From assembly GCA_017468425.1 (NCBI GenBank), contig JAFUIO010000003.1:1-58023 (forward strand): a stretch of 58,023 nucleotides of DNA, written 5' to 3'. The stretch is from Clostridia bacterium (lineage in GTDB: Bacteria; Bacillota; Clostridia; Oscillospirales; Acutalibacteraceae). The stretch's first letter is position 1, and each line of letters starts with the position of its first letter. Shown piece after piece: positions 15,498-24,830 of the stretch. The notes beneath the pieces were generated by a model. The model was given only the letters and a program-made list of their open reading frames with translations, was not told where the DNA came from and searched no databases. The translations under genes and the position numbers were made by a program.

Positions 15498-16187
15498 TTA
15501 AAACTCAATTGATTTGATTCTGTTATTGTTTTCAACAATTTTTACAACATCTTCAAATTCCATATCGTGAGGCATTCTGACTGTTGCTTTGAGTGTAACA
15601 GTCCCCTCCTCGTTGTTTTTGATGATTTTACAAGTCTGAATTACAAGATTTTCGCTTTCAAGCTGATTCTTGAAATCTTCTATAACACCGGGTTCATTCT
15701 GCAGTGAAACCGACATTTCACTTGTTGAATAAGAGTCCACACTCTTGAGAACTCTGTGCAGAAAGAACTGGGCAATAATCATAATAACTGCCGACATTAT
15801 ACCCACGAAATACATTCCGCTGCCAAGAGCAAGACCGATACCTGCTGTGGTCCAGATACCTGCTGCAGTTGTAAGGCCTTTTATGGAAGTGCCTTTGAAG
15901 AAAATCACACCTGCACCGAGGAAACCGACACCTGTAACAACATTTGATGCCACACGGGAAGCATCAACCTTCATCATTTCGAGAGCAGGGATATCCTGGA
16001 AACCGTATTTTGAAACGAGCATAATAAGCGCCGCACCCAGAGTTACCATAACGTGAGTTCTGACCCCTGCATCTTTGAAACGGCGGCTTCTTTCAAAGCC
16101 TACACAAGCACCGCAAAGGCAAGCCACAACCAGGCGGAGCATATATTCCCATTCCCAGGAAACAATTTCATTCCAGATATTTTCCAA
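15498..16187 (-). CDS. MgtC/SapB-family membrane protein
   Basis: A 229-residue protein with about five helices in residues 10-130, including LVVACLCGACVGFERSRR (near 20-37), DAGVRTHVMVTLGAAL and ASNVVTGVGFLGAGVIF, which match MgtC. The C-terminal ACT-like domain (about 145-229) is usual. The family is linked to Mg2+ limitation, F-ATPase modulation or acid stress. The start is TTG at 16187, 7 bases after AAGGGGG; a reading frame extending to 16220 lacks a site. No M-box-like leader is visible upstream. Confidence 0.88.
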   Translation of the reverse strand: MENIWNEIVSWEWEYMLRLVVACLCGACVGFERSRRFKDAGVRTHVMVTLGAALIMLVSKYGFQDIPALEMMKVDASRVASNVVTGVGFLGAGVIFFKGTSIKGLTTAAGIWTTAGIGLALGSGMYFVGIMSAVIMIIAQFFLHRVLKSVDSYSTSEMSVSLQNEPGVIEDFKNQLESENLVIQTCKIIKNNEEGTVTLKATVRMPHDMEFEDVVKIVENNNRIKSIEF

Positions 16188-16284
16188 TTTGCATCCCCCT
16201 TTTAAAACATAAATCCCCACACCTATTTGTATGCGGAGAAACTACAAAATATTATATCACATTTTCACTGACAATGTCAACCTG

Positions 16285-16318
16285 ACAAAAAACAGGTTGC
16301 ATCAATTAATGCAACCCG
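16285..16318 (-). terminator. Terminator downstream of maf
   Basis: Minus-strand stem GGTTGCAT/ATGCAACC with TGTTTTTTG after it. It closes the tar-dnaA-maf operon. Confidence 0.8.
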
Positions 16319-16325
16319 CTTTGTT

Positions 16326-16892
16326 TTAAAATTCATTTAATTTTTTGTTAAGCATTGACACAGGGAGACCGACTATATTGAAATAATCTCCGTTGATTTT
16401 TTCAACAAGAAGTGAGCCTTTGCCCTGAATTCCGTATGCACCTGCTTTATCGTCAGGCTCTCCGCTTTCAGCGTAAGCAGAAATTTCTTCTTCTGTAAGC
16501 ACAAAGAATGTCACATCTGAAGAAACATAAAACGTTTCTGTTTTCTCAGAATCTGTTATTGTTACACCCGTTAAAACCTGATGCGTTCTGCCTGAAAGCA
16601 TTCTGAGCATTTCCTTTGCGTTTTCACGCGAAGCAGGTTTGCCGAGAATTTTTCCGTCACACACAACTATTGTATCTGCGCCGATTACTTTTCTGCCTTT
16701 GTTAAGTGAAGATACTGCCATTGCCTTTTTGCACGACAGCATCATAACAGTGTTTTCTGCTGTTTCATTTTCGTCTGTTGTTTCGTCAACGTCAGCCGTT
16801 ATCACTTCAAAATCCGTTGTGATAAGGCTCAGAAGTTCGCGTCTTCTTGGTGACGCAGACGCCAGAATAATTTTATCTTCCATATCAGCCAT
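16326..16892 (-). CDS. maf: Maf nucleotide pyrophosphatase (dTTP/UTP pyrophosphatase type)
   Basis: A 188-residue Maf/HAM1-fold protein: LASASPRRRELL (10-21), the conserved VDETTDE (35-41), GADTIVVCDGKILGKP (71-86), SGRTHQVLTGV (99-109) and the GEPDDKAGAYGIQG segment (143-156). Maf proteins hydrolyse non-canonical or pyrimidine NTPs and slow septation. It overlaps the end of dnaA by 8 bases, so it is translationally coupled to it. Confidence 0.95.
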   Translation of the reverse strand: MADMEDKIILASASPRRRELLSLITTDFEVITADVDETTDENETAENTVMMLSCKKAMAVSSLNKGRKVIGADTIVVCDGKILGKPASRENAKEMLRMLSGRTHQVLTGVTITDSEKTETFYVSSDVTFFVLTEEEISAYAESGEPDDKAGAYGIQGKGSLLVEKINGDYFNIVGLPVSMLNKKLNEF

Positions 16893-18204
16893 TCTGCCTT
16901 ACGTTTTTGATAATATCTTCAACAGTGTTTTTGAGAGAAGAATTTTTCTTCATTTCATCTCTCACCTTGCTGATTGAATAAAGAACTGTACTGTGGTCTC
17001 TGCCGTTGAAGCTTTCGCCGATTTTCTTCGCAGGAAGACCTGTCATTTCGCTGATGATGTACATAGAAACCTGTCTTGCATTTGTAGCAGCGGCATACTG
17101 TCTTTTTGAAGTAATTTCCCCTGCCTCAATGCTGAAGCTACGTGCAACTTCTTCGATAATCTTTTTAGTAAGCACTTCAGGTGACTGATTGTTATCGTTG
17201 AAAATATCCTTGATAGCATTCTGTGCAATGTTGATAGTAACGGTTGATGAACCGAAAATATTTATGTAAGCACCGATTTTCTTCACTGCACCTTCAAGCT
17301 GTCTGATGTTGCTTCTGATTTTTTCAGCAACGAAAAGCACAACTTCATTGGGAATATCAAGGCCCATATTTTCTGCTTTTCTGTTGATAATTGCCATTCT
17401 TGTTTCAAGGTCGGGGGGCTGGATATCAGCAATAAGTCCCCATTCAAAACGAGTGCGGAGTCTGTCTGCAAGAGTTGGCATATCTTTGGGCGGACGGTCT
17501 GATGTGAGCACAATCTGTTTACCCGCATTGTGAAGTGAATTGAATGTGTGGAAAAATTCTTCTTCAGTCTGCACTTTACCTGCGATAAACTGAATATCGT
17601 CCACAAGAAGCACGTCAACTGTTCTGTATTTATCGTGGAACTGATTCATCTTACCTTTCTGGATGCACTCAATAAGTTCATTTGTAATTGCTTCGCCGTG
17701 AGTAGAAAGGATATTTGTTTCAGGTGAATTTTTCTTGATTTCACTTGCAATAGATTTAAGCAAATGAGTTTTACCAAGCCCTGAATTACCCCAGATGAAA
17801 AGAGGGTTATATTCGCTTACTGCACCGGGATTTACGGAAACAGCAAGTGCTGCCGCATGGGCAAATTTATTTGAAGGACCTACAACGAAAGTATCGAATG
17901 TGCTTTCCTTGTCTTCGGTCTGGTCATTAAACTGCGTCTGCTGTGTTTTCTGAGATTTATTTTCGTTATCGAGGAACTTGATTTCAACGTCAAACCCTGC
18001 AACCTTAACGAAAGAATCATTGAGAAGCTGCATAAACTTCTGTTCAATGATTTTTCTCTTGAATTCACCGATAGATAATGTAACTGCAGTGCCGTCGAAA
18101 GAAACAAATTCAAGTTCTTCAAACCATACGTTATAAACGGCTTCTGAGAGACTTTTCTGTATTTCTTTTTTTACTTCATCAAACAACGATTTAAACGAAT
18201 CCAT
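16885..18204 (-). CDS. dnaA: Chromosomal replication initiator DnaA
   Basis: A 439-residue, full four-domain DnaA. Domain I covers 1-80, a short Gln/Thr-rich linker 81-105, the AAA+ domain about 106-325 with Walker A GNSGLGKT (139-146), Walker B VLLVDD (198-203) and LADRLRTRFEWGL, and domain IV has the signature GRDHSTVLYSI. It binds DnaA boxes and opens oriC. Here it lies in an operon with tar genes and maf, not beside dnaN and recF. No cluster of TTATCCACA boxes was seen nearby. It may be the only dnaA, relocated, or a second copy. Confidence 0.96.
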   Translation of the reverse strand: MDSFKSLFDEVKKEIQKSLSEAVYNVWFEELEFVSFDGTAVTLSIGEFKRKIIEQKFMQLLNDSFVKVAGFDVEIKFLDNENKSQKTQQTQFNDQTEDKESTFDTFVVGPSNKFAHAAALAVSVNPGAVSEYNPLFIWGNSGLGKTHLLKSIASEIKKNSPETNILSTHGEAITNELIECIQKGKMNQFHDKYRTVDVLLVDDIQFIAGKVQTEEEFFHTFNSLHNAGKQIVLTSDRPPKDMPTLADRLRTRFEWGLIADIQPPDLETRMAIINRKAENMGLDIPNEVVLFVAEKIRSNIRQLEGAVKKIGAYINIFGSSTVTINIAQNAIKDIFNDNNQSPEVLTKKIIEEVARSFSIEAGEITSKRQYAAATNARQVSMYIISEMTGLPAKKIGESFNGRDHSTVLYSISKVRDEMKKNSSLKNTVEDIIKNVRQNG

Positions 18205-18209
18205 ATCTG

Positions 18210-19433
18210 TTACTTTTCCCTTTCTTTAAAAATTTGTTCTATAATTCTGTCGGTGCTTGCCCCATCACAAGCACTCATAAATTTCTCTCTGAATTTTCTG
18301 ACCTTGTCAAGGTCAAAACTATTTTCATTTTTTCTTACAGCAAGATGCAGTTCTTCAGTATCTGTTACAATATCACCGGGAACGAAGGTTTCATATTCAT
18401 AATAAAAGCTTCTTTCCGTATCGTACTGTGCAAGGTCGTATGCAAAAAATATCATAGGACGCTCAAGCAGTGCGTATTCGAAAATCAAAGAAGAATAGTC
18501 TGTAACCACCATATCGGCTGCACACATTGCTTCATCTATAGGCAGAGTTTTAGAAACATCAAAAACAAAACCTGAATAAAGTTCAGATAAAGTTTTTCTG
18601 AGATTCATCCCCTTTTTTATAAAAGGATGGAGTTTCACCAGAATAACATAATCTTTTTCAAGATGCTTTTTCAGATAAAGGAAATCAAGCATCTGTGTGA
18701 AATTTGCTTTTCCTTTAGATTTACCTCTGAATGTTGGTGAATAGAGAATTATTTTTCTCTCACCGATTTCAGGGTACATTCCGCGGACTTTTTTCTCCGA
18801 TTCAGCAACAAAATTTCCGTCAAAAAACTTGTCCGTCCTCGGCACACCGTCAGCGTGAATAATTTTTTCGTCGCAGTTAAATGCCTCGGCATAAAACTTT
18901 TTCACATTTTCATCCGACACTGTTACATATGTGTATGTGTTATGAATGGGATATTCCTGAAGAGTTTTTCTGTCGGCTCCCCATTCAAGGTCAACCGTAG
19001 AATATCCCCATTTTTTGAAAGCACCGCAGCCGTGCCACAACTGCACAACCTGCTGGTTTTCCCTCGGTTTATTCGCATAAGCATAGTAGTAATAGTCAGT
19101 AAGAATCAAAGCCTTGCACTGTGCGTAGTATTTTGTGAATCTGTAAGAATTTATTATTTCGTAAATCTTATCCTTATACCAACGTTTTGAAGACTTTCTT
19201 TTAAGAAAAACGCGTGTAGTATAACCGAGTTCATTTAATTTTTCGTAAATTCCCACCATATTGTCAGGCAGAAGCACACTTGAAGAATCAGCAAAAACAA
19301 CTAATTTTTCATCAACAGGCTTTCGTGAATACATTCTGAAAACAAAGGGTGAAAATTTTTTGTAAAGAAATTTTTTAACCGATTTCTTGATAAATGATTT
19401 CGTCTTTTTCACAAAAGAATTTATCAAAACCAC
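18210..19433 (-). CDS. CDP-glycerol/CDP-ribitol glycerophosphotransferase (TagF/TarL-like)
   Basis: A 407-residue glycosyltransferase-B-like polyol-phosphate transferase. A basic N-terminus could sit on the membrane. It has VQLWHGCGAFKKWGYS (127-142), YSPTFRGKSKG (about 225-235), LVKLHPF (about 260) and TDYSSLIFEYALLERPMIFF (about 310-329), typical of the Glyphos_transf family. It transfers glycerol- or ribitol-phosphate units to teichoic-acid or capsule polymers. It follows tarI-tarJ by 6 bases, so CDP-ribitol is the likely donor, and precedes dnaA by 5 bases. Confidence 0.9.
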   Translation of the reverse strand: MVLINSFVKKTKSFIKKSVKKFLYKKFSPFVFRMYSRKPVDEKLVVFADSSSVLLPDNMVGIYEKLNELGYTTRVFLKRKSSKRWYKDKIYEIINSYRFTKYYAQCKALILTDYYYYAYANKPRENQQVVQLWHGCGAFKKWGYSTVDLEWGADRKTLQEYPIHNTYTYVTVSDENVKKFYAEAFNCDEKIIHADGVPRTDKFFDGNFVAESEKKVRGMYPEIGERKIILYSPTFRGKSKGKANFTQMLDFLYLKKHLEKDYVILVKLHPFIKKGMNLRKTLSELYSGFVFDVSKTLPIDEAMCAADMVVTDYSSLIFEYALLERPMIFFAYDLAQYDTERSFYYEYETFVPGDIVTDTEELHLAVRKNENSFDLDKVRKFREKFMSACDGASTDRIIEQIFKEREK

Positions 19434-19439
19434 ACTTCC

Positions 19440-20480
19440 TTAAAAAACAAGTTTTATGATTCTTTTACCAAGTGAATCGGAGCGCGAAGCATTTTCAAAA
19501 GCTTCATAATATTTTCTGATATCGTCAACAACGTCAACGCCTTCAATAAGGCGGAGGATTCTTTCTCTGAAATCATCAATCTGCAGTAAAGAAATTGCTT
19601 TTTCAAAATCACCCACATTTGAGCGGGTAGAGCCAAGCAAAGCCAGACCTTTTTCGAGTATCATACGGGTATTTACAGGTGCATTCTCGCCTGAAACACC
19701 ACAAAGCACTATTGTACCTCCTGAAAGAGTGGCATCTATTGCCTGATTAATAGCCTGTGCCGCAGCGTTACCGCCAACGGCTTCTATGCACACGGCTGTC
19801 TGCGGTAAAGAAGAAATATCACTTGCAAGGTAAACTGTTGCAAAATCAAAAAGTCTGAGTTTTTCGCGGTTAATGCCGATAACATTTACCTTTGCACCCA
19901 AGCCGTAATGAGCAACAAGAGCAATAATATAGCCCATTATTCCGTCGCCCCATACAGATATTTCTTTCACTTTTTCGCCCCACAGACCTGCTCTTCTCAA
20001 TGCACAGCAACCAACTGATATAAGCTCTGAAAACACGGCTTCCTCGCCTATACCGTCGGGAATCGGCAGAAGATAATCTGCTTTTACGTTTATCATTTCT
20101 TTGCTGAATCCGTCTGCATTGCTTGAACGGAAGCTTGATTTCGGGCAATAATTATCCTGCAGATAGTCGTAAGTTCTTACGCATTTTTCGCATTTTGAAC
20201 CGTCACATTCTGCAATTTCGCAAGGCACCATAACAACTCTCTGCCCCGCCTTGAACTTTCCGCCGTTATCACGTGCAATAATGCCGATGCCTTCGTGAAC
20301 AAGGCTCATAGGGAATTTTCTTTTAAGGACTGTTCTTGAACGGTTTCCGAGATAATACCTGATATCGGCCTTGCATATTGCAAGATATTCAGGCCTTACG
20401 AGAACATTATCTTCTTTTATGTCTTCAACAAAAATTTCAAAACATCCGGGTTCAGTGATTTTGTAGCTTTTTACAAACAC
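19440..20480 (-). CDS. tarJ: Ribitol-5-phosphate dehydrogenase TarJ-like
   Basis: A 346-residue zinc-type medium-chain dehydrogenase. It has CKADIRYYLGNR (36-47), HEGIGII (62-68), a CDGSKCEKC-type region (near 90-100) and a Rossmann segment around 175-200. It closely follows TarJ/Bcs1 C-terminal domains, which reduce ribulose-5-phosphate to ribitol-5-phosphate with NADPH. It lies 6 bases after the cytidylyltransferase gene, which uses its product. Confidence 0.88.
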   Translation of the reverse strand: MFVKSYKITEPGCFEIFVEDIKEDNVLVRPEYLAICKADIRYYLGNRSRTVLKRKFPMSLVHEGIGIIARDNGGKFKAGQRVVMVPCEIAECDGSKCEKCVRTYDYLQDNYCPKSSFRSSNADGFSKEMINVKADYLLPIPDGIGEEAVFSELISVGCCALRRAGLWGEKVKEISVWGDGIMGYIIALVAHYGLGAKVNVIGINREKLRLFDFATVYLASDISSLPQTAVCIEAVGGNAAAQAINQAIDATLSGGTIVLCGVSGENAPVNTRMILEKGLALLGSTRSNVGDFEKAISLLQIDDFRERILRLIEGVDVVDDIRKYYEAFENASRSDSLGKRIIKLVF

Positions 20481-20486
20481 TTTTTA

Positions 20487-21203
20487 TCACCTCGAAGTTC
20501 TTACAATGGATTTGATAAGGAGCAAATCTTCCATTGTGGTCATCTTCATATTAAGTTTGTCGCCCATTGCCATACCGATTTTTGCACCGCTTGCAAGAAC
20601 AAGTCCGCAGTCATCTGTCATAACGGGACGTTCGTTTTCAGGCAGAGCAAAATAATCGTCGTAAGCCTTTCTTACAATAGAATGCCTGAAAGACTGGGGT
20701 GTCTGGCCAAGATAAAGTTCGCGTCTTACGGGGATTGAGTCAAGGCTTTCGCCGTCTACGGAGCGGATAATTGTATCCTGTGCGGGAATTACGGTATCGC
20801 AAGCACCGCATTCCTTGACCTTTTCGATGTTGTCGTTGATGATTCGCTGTGAAATAAGAGGACGCGCAGAATCGTGGATAATAATAATATCATCGTCTTT
20901 GACATCATCCCTGATTGCATTAAGAGCATTGAGAGATGACTCCTGACGTGTTTTACCTGCGTCACCTATCCAGCGAACTTTTCTGATATCGTATTCCTTA
21001 ATCCAGATTGAAAGGTCTTCCTGCCATTCCTTTGTGCAGATTACGCAGATAGCATCAATGTTTTCGTTGATTTCAAAAGCCTCAATGGTATGGATAACAA
21101 CAGGTTTACCATAAATATCAATAAACTGTTTGGGTTTATCAACCATTCCCATACGGCTGCCTGTTCCGCCTGCAAGAATTACCGCAATATTCATACTATC
21201 CAA
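20487..21203 (-). CDS. tarI: D-ribitol-5-phosphate cytidylyltransferase (TarI/IspD family)
   Basis: A 238-residue nucleotidyltransferase. N-terminal LAGGTGSRMGMVDKPKQF (10-27) binds CTP, followed by IIHDSARPLIS (107-117), RRELYLGQTPQSFR (145-158) and a TDDCGLV (about 182) segment. IspD and TarI are homologues; adjacency to tarJ makes ribitol-5-phosphate the likely substrate. First gene of the tarI-tarJ-transferase-dnaA-maf operon. Confidence 0.88.
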   Translation of the reverse strand: MDSMNIAVILAGGTGSRMGMVDKPKQFIDIYGKPVVIHTIEAFEINENIDAICVICTKEWQEDLSIWIKEYDIRKVRWIGDAGKTRQESSLNALNAIRDDVKDDDIIIIHDSARPLISQRIINDNIEKVKECGACDTVIPAQDTIIRSVDGESLDSIPVRRELYLGQTPQSFRHSIVRKAYDDYFALPENERPVMTDDCGLVLASGAKIGMAMGDKLNMKMTTMEDLLLIKSIVRTSR

Positions 21204-21277
21204 TCCTTTCAGTTATAGTTTTTCCCGAATTAAGGGATAATTATTATACACTAATTGACGAATTATGTCAATGTAAA

Positions 21278-23140
21278 TTACTTTTGCCTTTTTAAAATTA
21301 CAGCGCCCATTTTCGGCACTTTCACGAAATATGAGCAGCTTTCCGCACCAAGAAGAATCTGCGAATTGTGCCATTCCTCGTGAAGATAATACTCAATATC
21401 TGTTTCGTTTCTGTTTGCAATTACAAGAATTTCAGCGTTTTCGTCAAATCGTCTGAAAGCAATACACGCTCTCTCGCAACTGATAATTTCAAAACCGCCT
21501 TCTTTGAAGCAGGAGTTGCCGATTCTTATTGAGCCGAGTTTTCTGTAATGCTCAAGAAGTGATTTTTCGCCGTTTTCTTCTATAAAGCAACCTCTATTAA
21601 AGGGGTCACCATAACCCTGCATACCGATTTCGTCACCGTAGTAAACAGATGGAATACCCGGCAAGGTATACTGAATAACAGACGCAAGCTTTACAAGCTG
21701 AATACCTTTTCTGTAATCTGCGTCAGAAAGCTTTCTGCCTGACTGCCAGTCACGTGATTTGTTCTGAAGGCTTTCACCTGCAAGAGCGTTGATAATACGC
21801 ATTGTATCGTGAGAGCCGATGTGATTCATAAGCACGTCTGTGACACATTTAGGGTAATTTTCAAGCACGGTCATAACCGTTTCTGAAAAAGATGATGTGT
21901 CACCTGTTCTTACAAATCTGATTATAGCCTCTGCAAAGGGGTAATTCATAACGCTGTCCAGCTGTTTGCCGAGAAGGTAACGTCTTCTTGCAGAATAGCT
22001 TACTTTATTCGATGCATCTTCCCACACTTCACCTAAAACAAGTGCGTCAGATTTTTCTGCTTTCACTGCACTTCTGAGCCTGTCGAGAAACACATCAGGC
22101 AATTCGTCTGCAACGTCAAGCCGCCAGCCGTCTGCACCCAACTTCATCCATTTGCGGAGCACACCGTTTTCCCCTGTGATGAAATCTAAAAAATCTTCGT
22201 TTTCTTCCATCACTTCGGGAAGAATATCTATCCCCCACCAGCTTTCGTAATCATCGGGGAATCTTCTGAATTTGTACCAATTATAATATGGCGAATTTTC
22301 CGACTGATATGCACCGACAGAATCATAATTGCCGTACTTATTGAAATAAACACTGTCGTCACCCGTATGGCTGAAAACGCCGTCGAGAATAACGGAAATG
22401 CCTTTTTCTTTTGCATCGGCACATAAATTTCTGAAATCGTCTTCATCGCCTAAAAGAGGGTCAATTGTAAGATAGTCGCCTGTATCGTAGCGATGGTTTG
22501 AATGAGCCTTGAAAACAGGGTTGAGATAAATACAGCTTACGCCAAGGCCTTTTAAATAATCAAGCTTCTGCCTTATCCCCTCAAGGTCACCGCCGAAGAA
22601 ATCGCTGTTGCGAACAATTCCCTTTTCGTCAGGTCGCCAATAAGGCTCGTTTTCGCGGTCGTTTCTCAAAACTCTGTATCCGGGGATATCCTTTTTAGGT
22701 TTGCCTGAAAAAGCAAATCTGTCGGGGAAAATCTGATAGATTATTCCGCCTTTGAATTTATCGGGGCAGGAAAAGTTTTCTTCAAAAACAGTCATCTGCC
22801 AGTCTTTGCCGTGGGAATTGATATATCCGCAACCGTCCTTCTGACAAAGAATGACACTCCTGCCGAATGGAGTGTCATATTCAAAATGATAAAAATACAG
22901 TCCTGCTTTTTCGGGAGTAAACTCCACTTTCCACCATTCTTCGTGGTCACCTTCCATTCTTTCCCATTCCATGGAAATAAACTTCTTTTCGTGGGTGAAT
23001 TCTTCGCGTATAGCAAGGAAAGCCGCTGAAACGGAAAAATTTCTCGGCATAACAATTCTGAAAGTTACCGTTTCGTTTTCTCTGACTGCACCGAATTTAC
23101 TTTTATGATAATCTTTTCTTGAATTATAAGGTATATACAA
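21278..23140 (-). CDS. GH13 alpha-glycosidase (neopullulanase/cyclomaltodextrinase-like)
   Basis: A 620-residue protein. An N-terminal beta domain (about 1-120) precedes the GH13 barrel (GGIIYQIFPDRFAFSG 131-146). Region I is DGVFSHTG (253-260); the nucleophile is D342 in GWRLDVADE, the acid/base E371 in LGEVWED, and the stabiliser D445 in IGSHDT. No signal peptide, so it acts on imported maltodextrins in the cytoplasm. The start is TTG at 23140, preceded by an AGGA inside the end of the neighbouring 80-residue gene. Exact product specificity is uncertain. Confidence 0.9.
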   Translation of the reverse strand: MYIPYNSRKDYHKSKFGAVRENETVTFRIVMPRNFSVSAAFLAIREEFTHEKKFISMEWERMEGDHEEWWKVEFTPEKAGLYFYHFEYDTPFGRSVILCQKDGCGYINSHGKDWQMTVFEENFSCPDKFKGGIIYQIFPDRFAFSGKPKKDIPGYRVLRNDRENEPYWRPDEKGIVRNSDFFGGDLEGIRQKLDYLKGLGVSCIYLNPVFKAHSNHRYDTGDYLTIDPLLGDEDDFRNLCADAKEKGISVILDGVFSHTGDDSVYFNKYGNYDSVGAYQSENSPYYNWYKFRRFPDDYESWWGIDILPEVMEENEDFLDFITGENGVLRKWMKLGADGWRLDVADELPDVFLDRLRSAVKAEKSDALVLGEVWEDASNKVSYSARRRYLLGKQLDSVMNYPFAEAIIRFVRTGDTSSFSETVMTVLENYPKCVTDVLMNHIGSHDTMRIINALAGESLQNKSRDWQSGRKLSDADYRKGIQLVKLASVIQYTLPGIPSVYYGDEIGMQGYGDPFNRGCFIEENGEKSLLEHYRKLGSIRIGNSCFKEGGFEIISCERACIAFRRFDENAEILVIANRNETDIEYYLHEEWHNSQILLGAESCSYFVKVPKMGAVILKRQK

Positions 23141-23147
23141 AACTAAT

Positions 23148-23390
23148 TCATCCTATCGGTTGGTGTGAAATTTCCAAAAGAGTATATGTTATAAAATACG
23201 CAAGTAAAAACAAAACCACAACGCCCAACACCTTAAGGGCAAGTTTGATTTTGCCTTTTGTATCATAGATTTCGCTGTTTTCTTTTTCACGCATACGTGT
23301 ATATGCGTTGCCGGGATAATCCTTGCGGAAATCATAATAACTTTTTCTGTTTTTGCTCAAGGGAGCTTTGTTGTCTTTTTTTGTTGCCAT
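23148..23390 (-). CDS. Small single-pass membrane protein
   Basis: An 80-residue protein with a basic N-terminal half and one C-terminal helix (LALKVLGVVVLFLLAYFIT). The start at 23390 is supported by AGGAGGG 8 bases upstream; an in-frame ATG at 23426 has none. It lies 7 bases before the GH13 gene, which uses its last codons as a ribosome site. I do not recognise the family. Confidence 0.65.
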   Translation of the reverse strand: MATKKDNKAPLSKNRKSYYDFRKDYPGNAYTRMREKENSEIYDTKGKIKLALKVLGVVVLFLLAYFITYTLLEISHQPIG

Positions 23391-23489
23391 ATGATTATCC
23401 CTCCTGAATTTCCATAAATTTTGCATTGCAGAACAAGCAATGAAAGTATATTATAATATTAACAGATAATTAATTAGCGAGGTGCTGAT

Positions 23490-24032
23490 ATGAAAATCAA
23501 TTCCCCTAACAAAGCAAAAATTATTGTTGAATTAACCCGCGACGATATGCTTGAGCTTGATATTACATATGAAGATATGGATTATTCCAACATAGAAACA
23601 AGACGCGTTATCTGGACTCTGCTTGACAAGGCACGTCTTGAATTGGGCCGTGATATTGACCCTTCGGGAAAGCTTACCATTGAAACAATCCCCCTTGAAA
23701 AAGGCGGTTGCGTGATTTTTTTCACAGTAAACGATAAGTCCCTTAATCTGATAAAAACAATCCCTGCAAAGGAAGAAGTTTTTGAATTTGACAGCATCGA
23801 CAATGTAATCGACCTGTTATCTTCTTTAAAAGATTACTCATTTTCAGGTGATTTATACTCAGATAACCGCGGAAACTTCCGGCTGATTACACCTTTTGAT
23901 GAAAGACTTCATACAAGAATAAAAATAAGCGAATATTCTCATCCCTGCCGCGAGGGTAAACTCGCAGCAGAGATAACTAAAGAACATTGGCATCTGAAAT
24001 CATCAAACTTCGGCATCGTAACCGCTGATTGA
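23490..24032 (+). CDS. mecA: MecA-like adaptor protein
   Basis: A 180-residue protein. The N-terminal half (VELTRDDMLELDITYEDMD, then TRRVIWTLLDKARLELGRD and PLEKGGCVIFF) follows the MecA N-domain, and the C-terminal half has a short MecA-like ClpC-binding region. MecA proteins target substrates to ClpCP; in clostridia their clients are unknown. The stop codon falls at the edge of a hairpin repeat at 24021-24179. Confidence 0.8.
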   Translation: MKINSPNKAKIIVELTRDDMLELDITYEDMDYSNIETRRVIWTLLDKARLELGRDIDPSGKLTIETIPLEKGGCVIFFTVNDKSLNLIKTIPAKEEVFEFDSIDNVIDLLSSLKDYSFSGDLYSDNRGNFRLITPFDERLHTRIKISEYSHPCREGKLAAEITKEHWHLKSSNFGIVTAD

Positions 24033-24179
24033 ATCGGGTTGCAATTATCGACGAGATAGTTTTTTGTCAGATAAGTCAAAAAACACAGGCAATACTTTTT
24101 GTATTAACGAGTATTTTTGGCTTATATGACGCAAAAATAGCCGTTGAGAATTGTGACTTCGATTTATTCAGTGGTTGCG
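24021..24179. repeat. Hairpin (MITE-like) element A between convergent genes
   Basis: An imperfect palindrome of about 159 bp: outer arms ACCGCTGATTGAATCG and (reversed) ACCACTGAATAAATCG agree at most positions, and inner arms carry TTTTTTGTCAGATAAGTC against GGCTTATATGACGCAAAAA. The outer arms include the stop codons of mecA and rpe. Its inner part resembles elements at 45.6 and 55.0 kb. Confidence 0.55.
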
Positions 24180-24820
24180 TTATTGCGAAGTGATGAAATC
24201 CTTTCTTTGTAGTCACCGCCGAATACGGCACTTCCTGCCACGAAAACATTTGCTCCTGCCTTTGCGGCAACAGACACAGTTTCCTCGTTTATTCCGCCAT
24301 CGACCTGAATGTCGATGGTTTTCCCTGTTTCGCGGAGTTTTTCTTTAAGTGCAGAAATTTTCTCCATCTGGTCGTACATAAAGCTCTGTCCGCCGAAGCC
24401 CGGCTCAACTGTCATTATAAGCACCATATCAATATCTTCAAGATACGGATAAACTGCTTCAACAGGAGTTTTCGGTTTAACGCTTAAGCCTACCTTGCAG
24501 GAAAGTGACTTGATTTTTTCAATTGTTTCTTTTATGTCGCTGTCGCTTTCAACGTGGAAAGTAACAATGTCTGCCCCTGCTTTTACAAAATCCTCGGCAT
24601 ATTTCAGCGGATCTGAAATCATCAGGTGAACATCAAACACAATGCTGCTTGTGTGCCTTATGGATTTGATAACAGGTGCACCGAAAGTAATGTTAGGCAC
24701 AAAATGGCCGTCCATTACATCAAGGTGGAGCATATCAGCTCCTGATTTTGCAATTTCTTCTGCTTCCGTGCCCATTTTTGAAAAATCGCAGGAAAGCATT
24801 GACGGAGAAATTTTAATCAT
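24164..24820 (-). CDS. rpe: Ribulose-phosphate 3-epimerase
   Basis: A 218-residue TIM barrel: SPSMLSCDF (4-12), HLDVMDGHFVPNITFG (34-49), FDVHLMI (65-71), VEPGFGGQSF (138-147), VDGGIN (175-180) and GSAVF (197-201). It interconverts ribulose- and xylulose-5-phosphate in the pentose phosphate pathway. The start is ATG at 24820; an upstream start at 24907 would put most of its extension inside the neighbouring gene. It is the last gene after the 28.5-24.8 kb membrane operon. Confidence 0.95.
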   Translation of the reverse strand: MIKISPSMLSCDFSKMGTEAEEIAKSGADMLHLDVMDGHFVPNITFGAPVIKSIRHTSSIVFDVHLMISDPLKYAEDFVKAGADIVTFHVESDSDIKETIEKIKSLSCKVGLSVKPKTPVEAVYPYLEDIDMVLIMTVEPGFGGQSFMYDQMEKISALKEKLRETGKTIDIQVDGGINEETVSVAAKAGANVFVAGSAVFGGDYKERISSLRNNATTE

Positions 24821-24830
24821 TATTTTTTCC

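Noticed and set aside
16188..16284. Possible Mg2+ (M-box) riboswitch upstream of mgtC
   Set aside because: The gap between the maf terminator and the mgtC start is too short and lacks M-box motifs.
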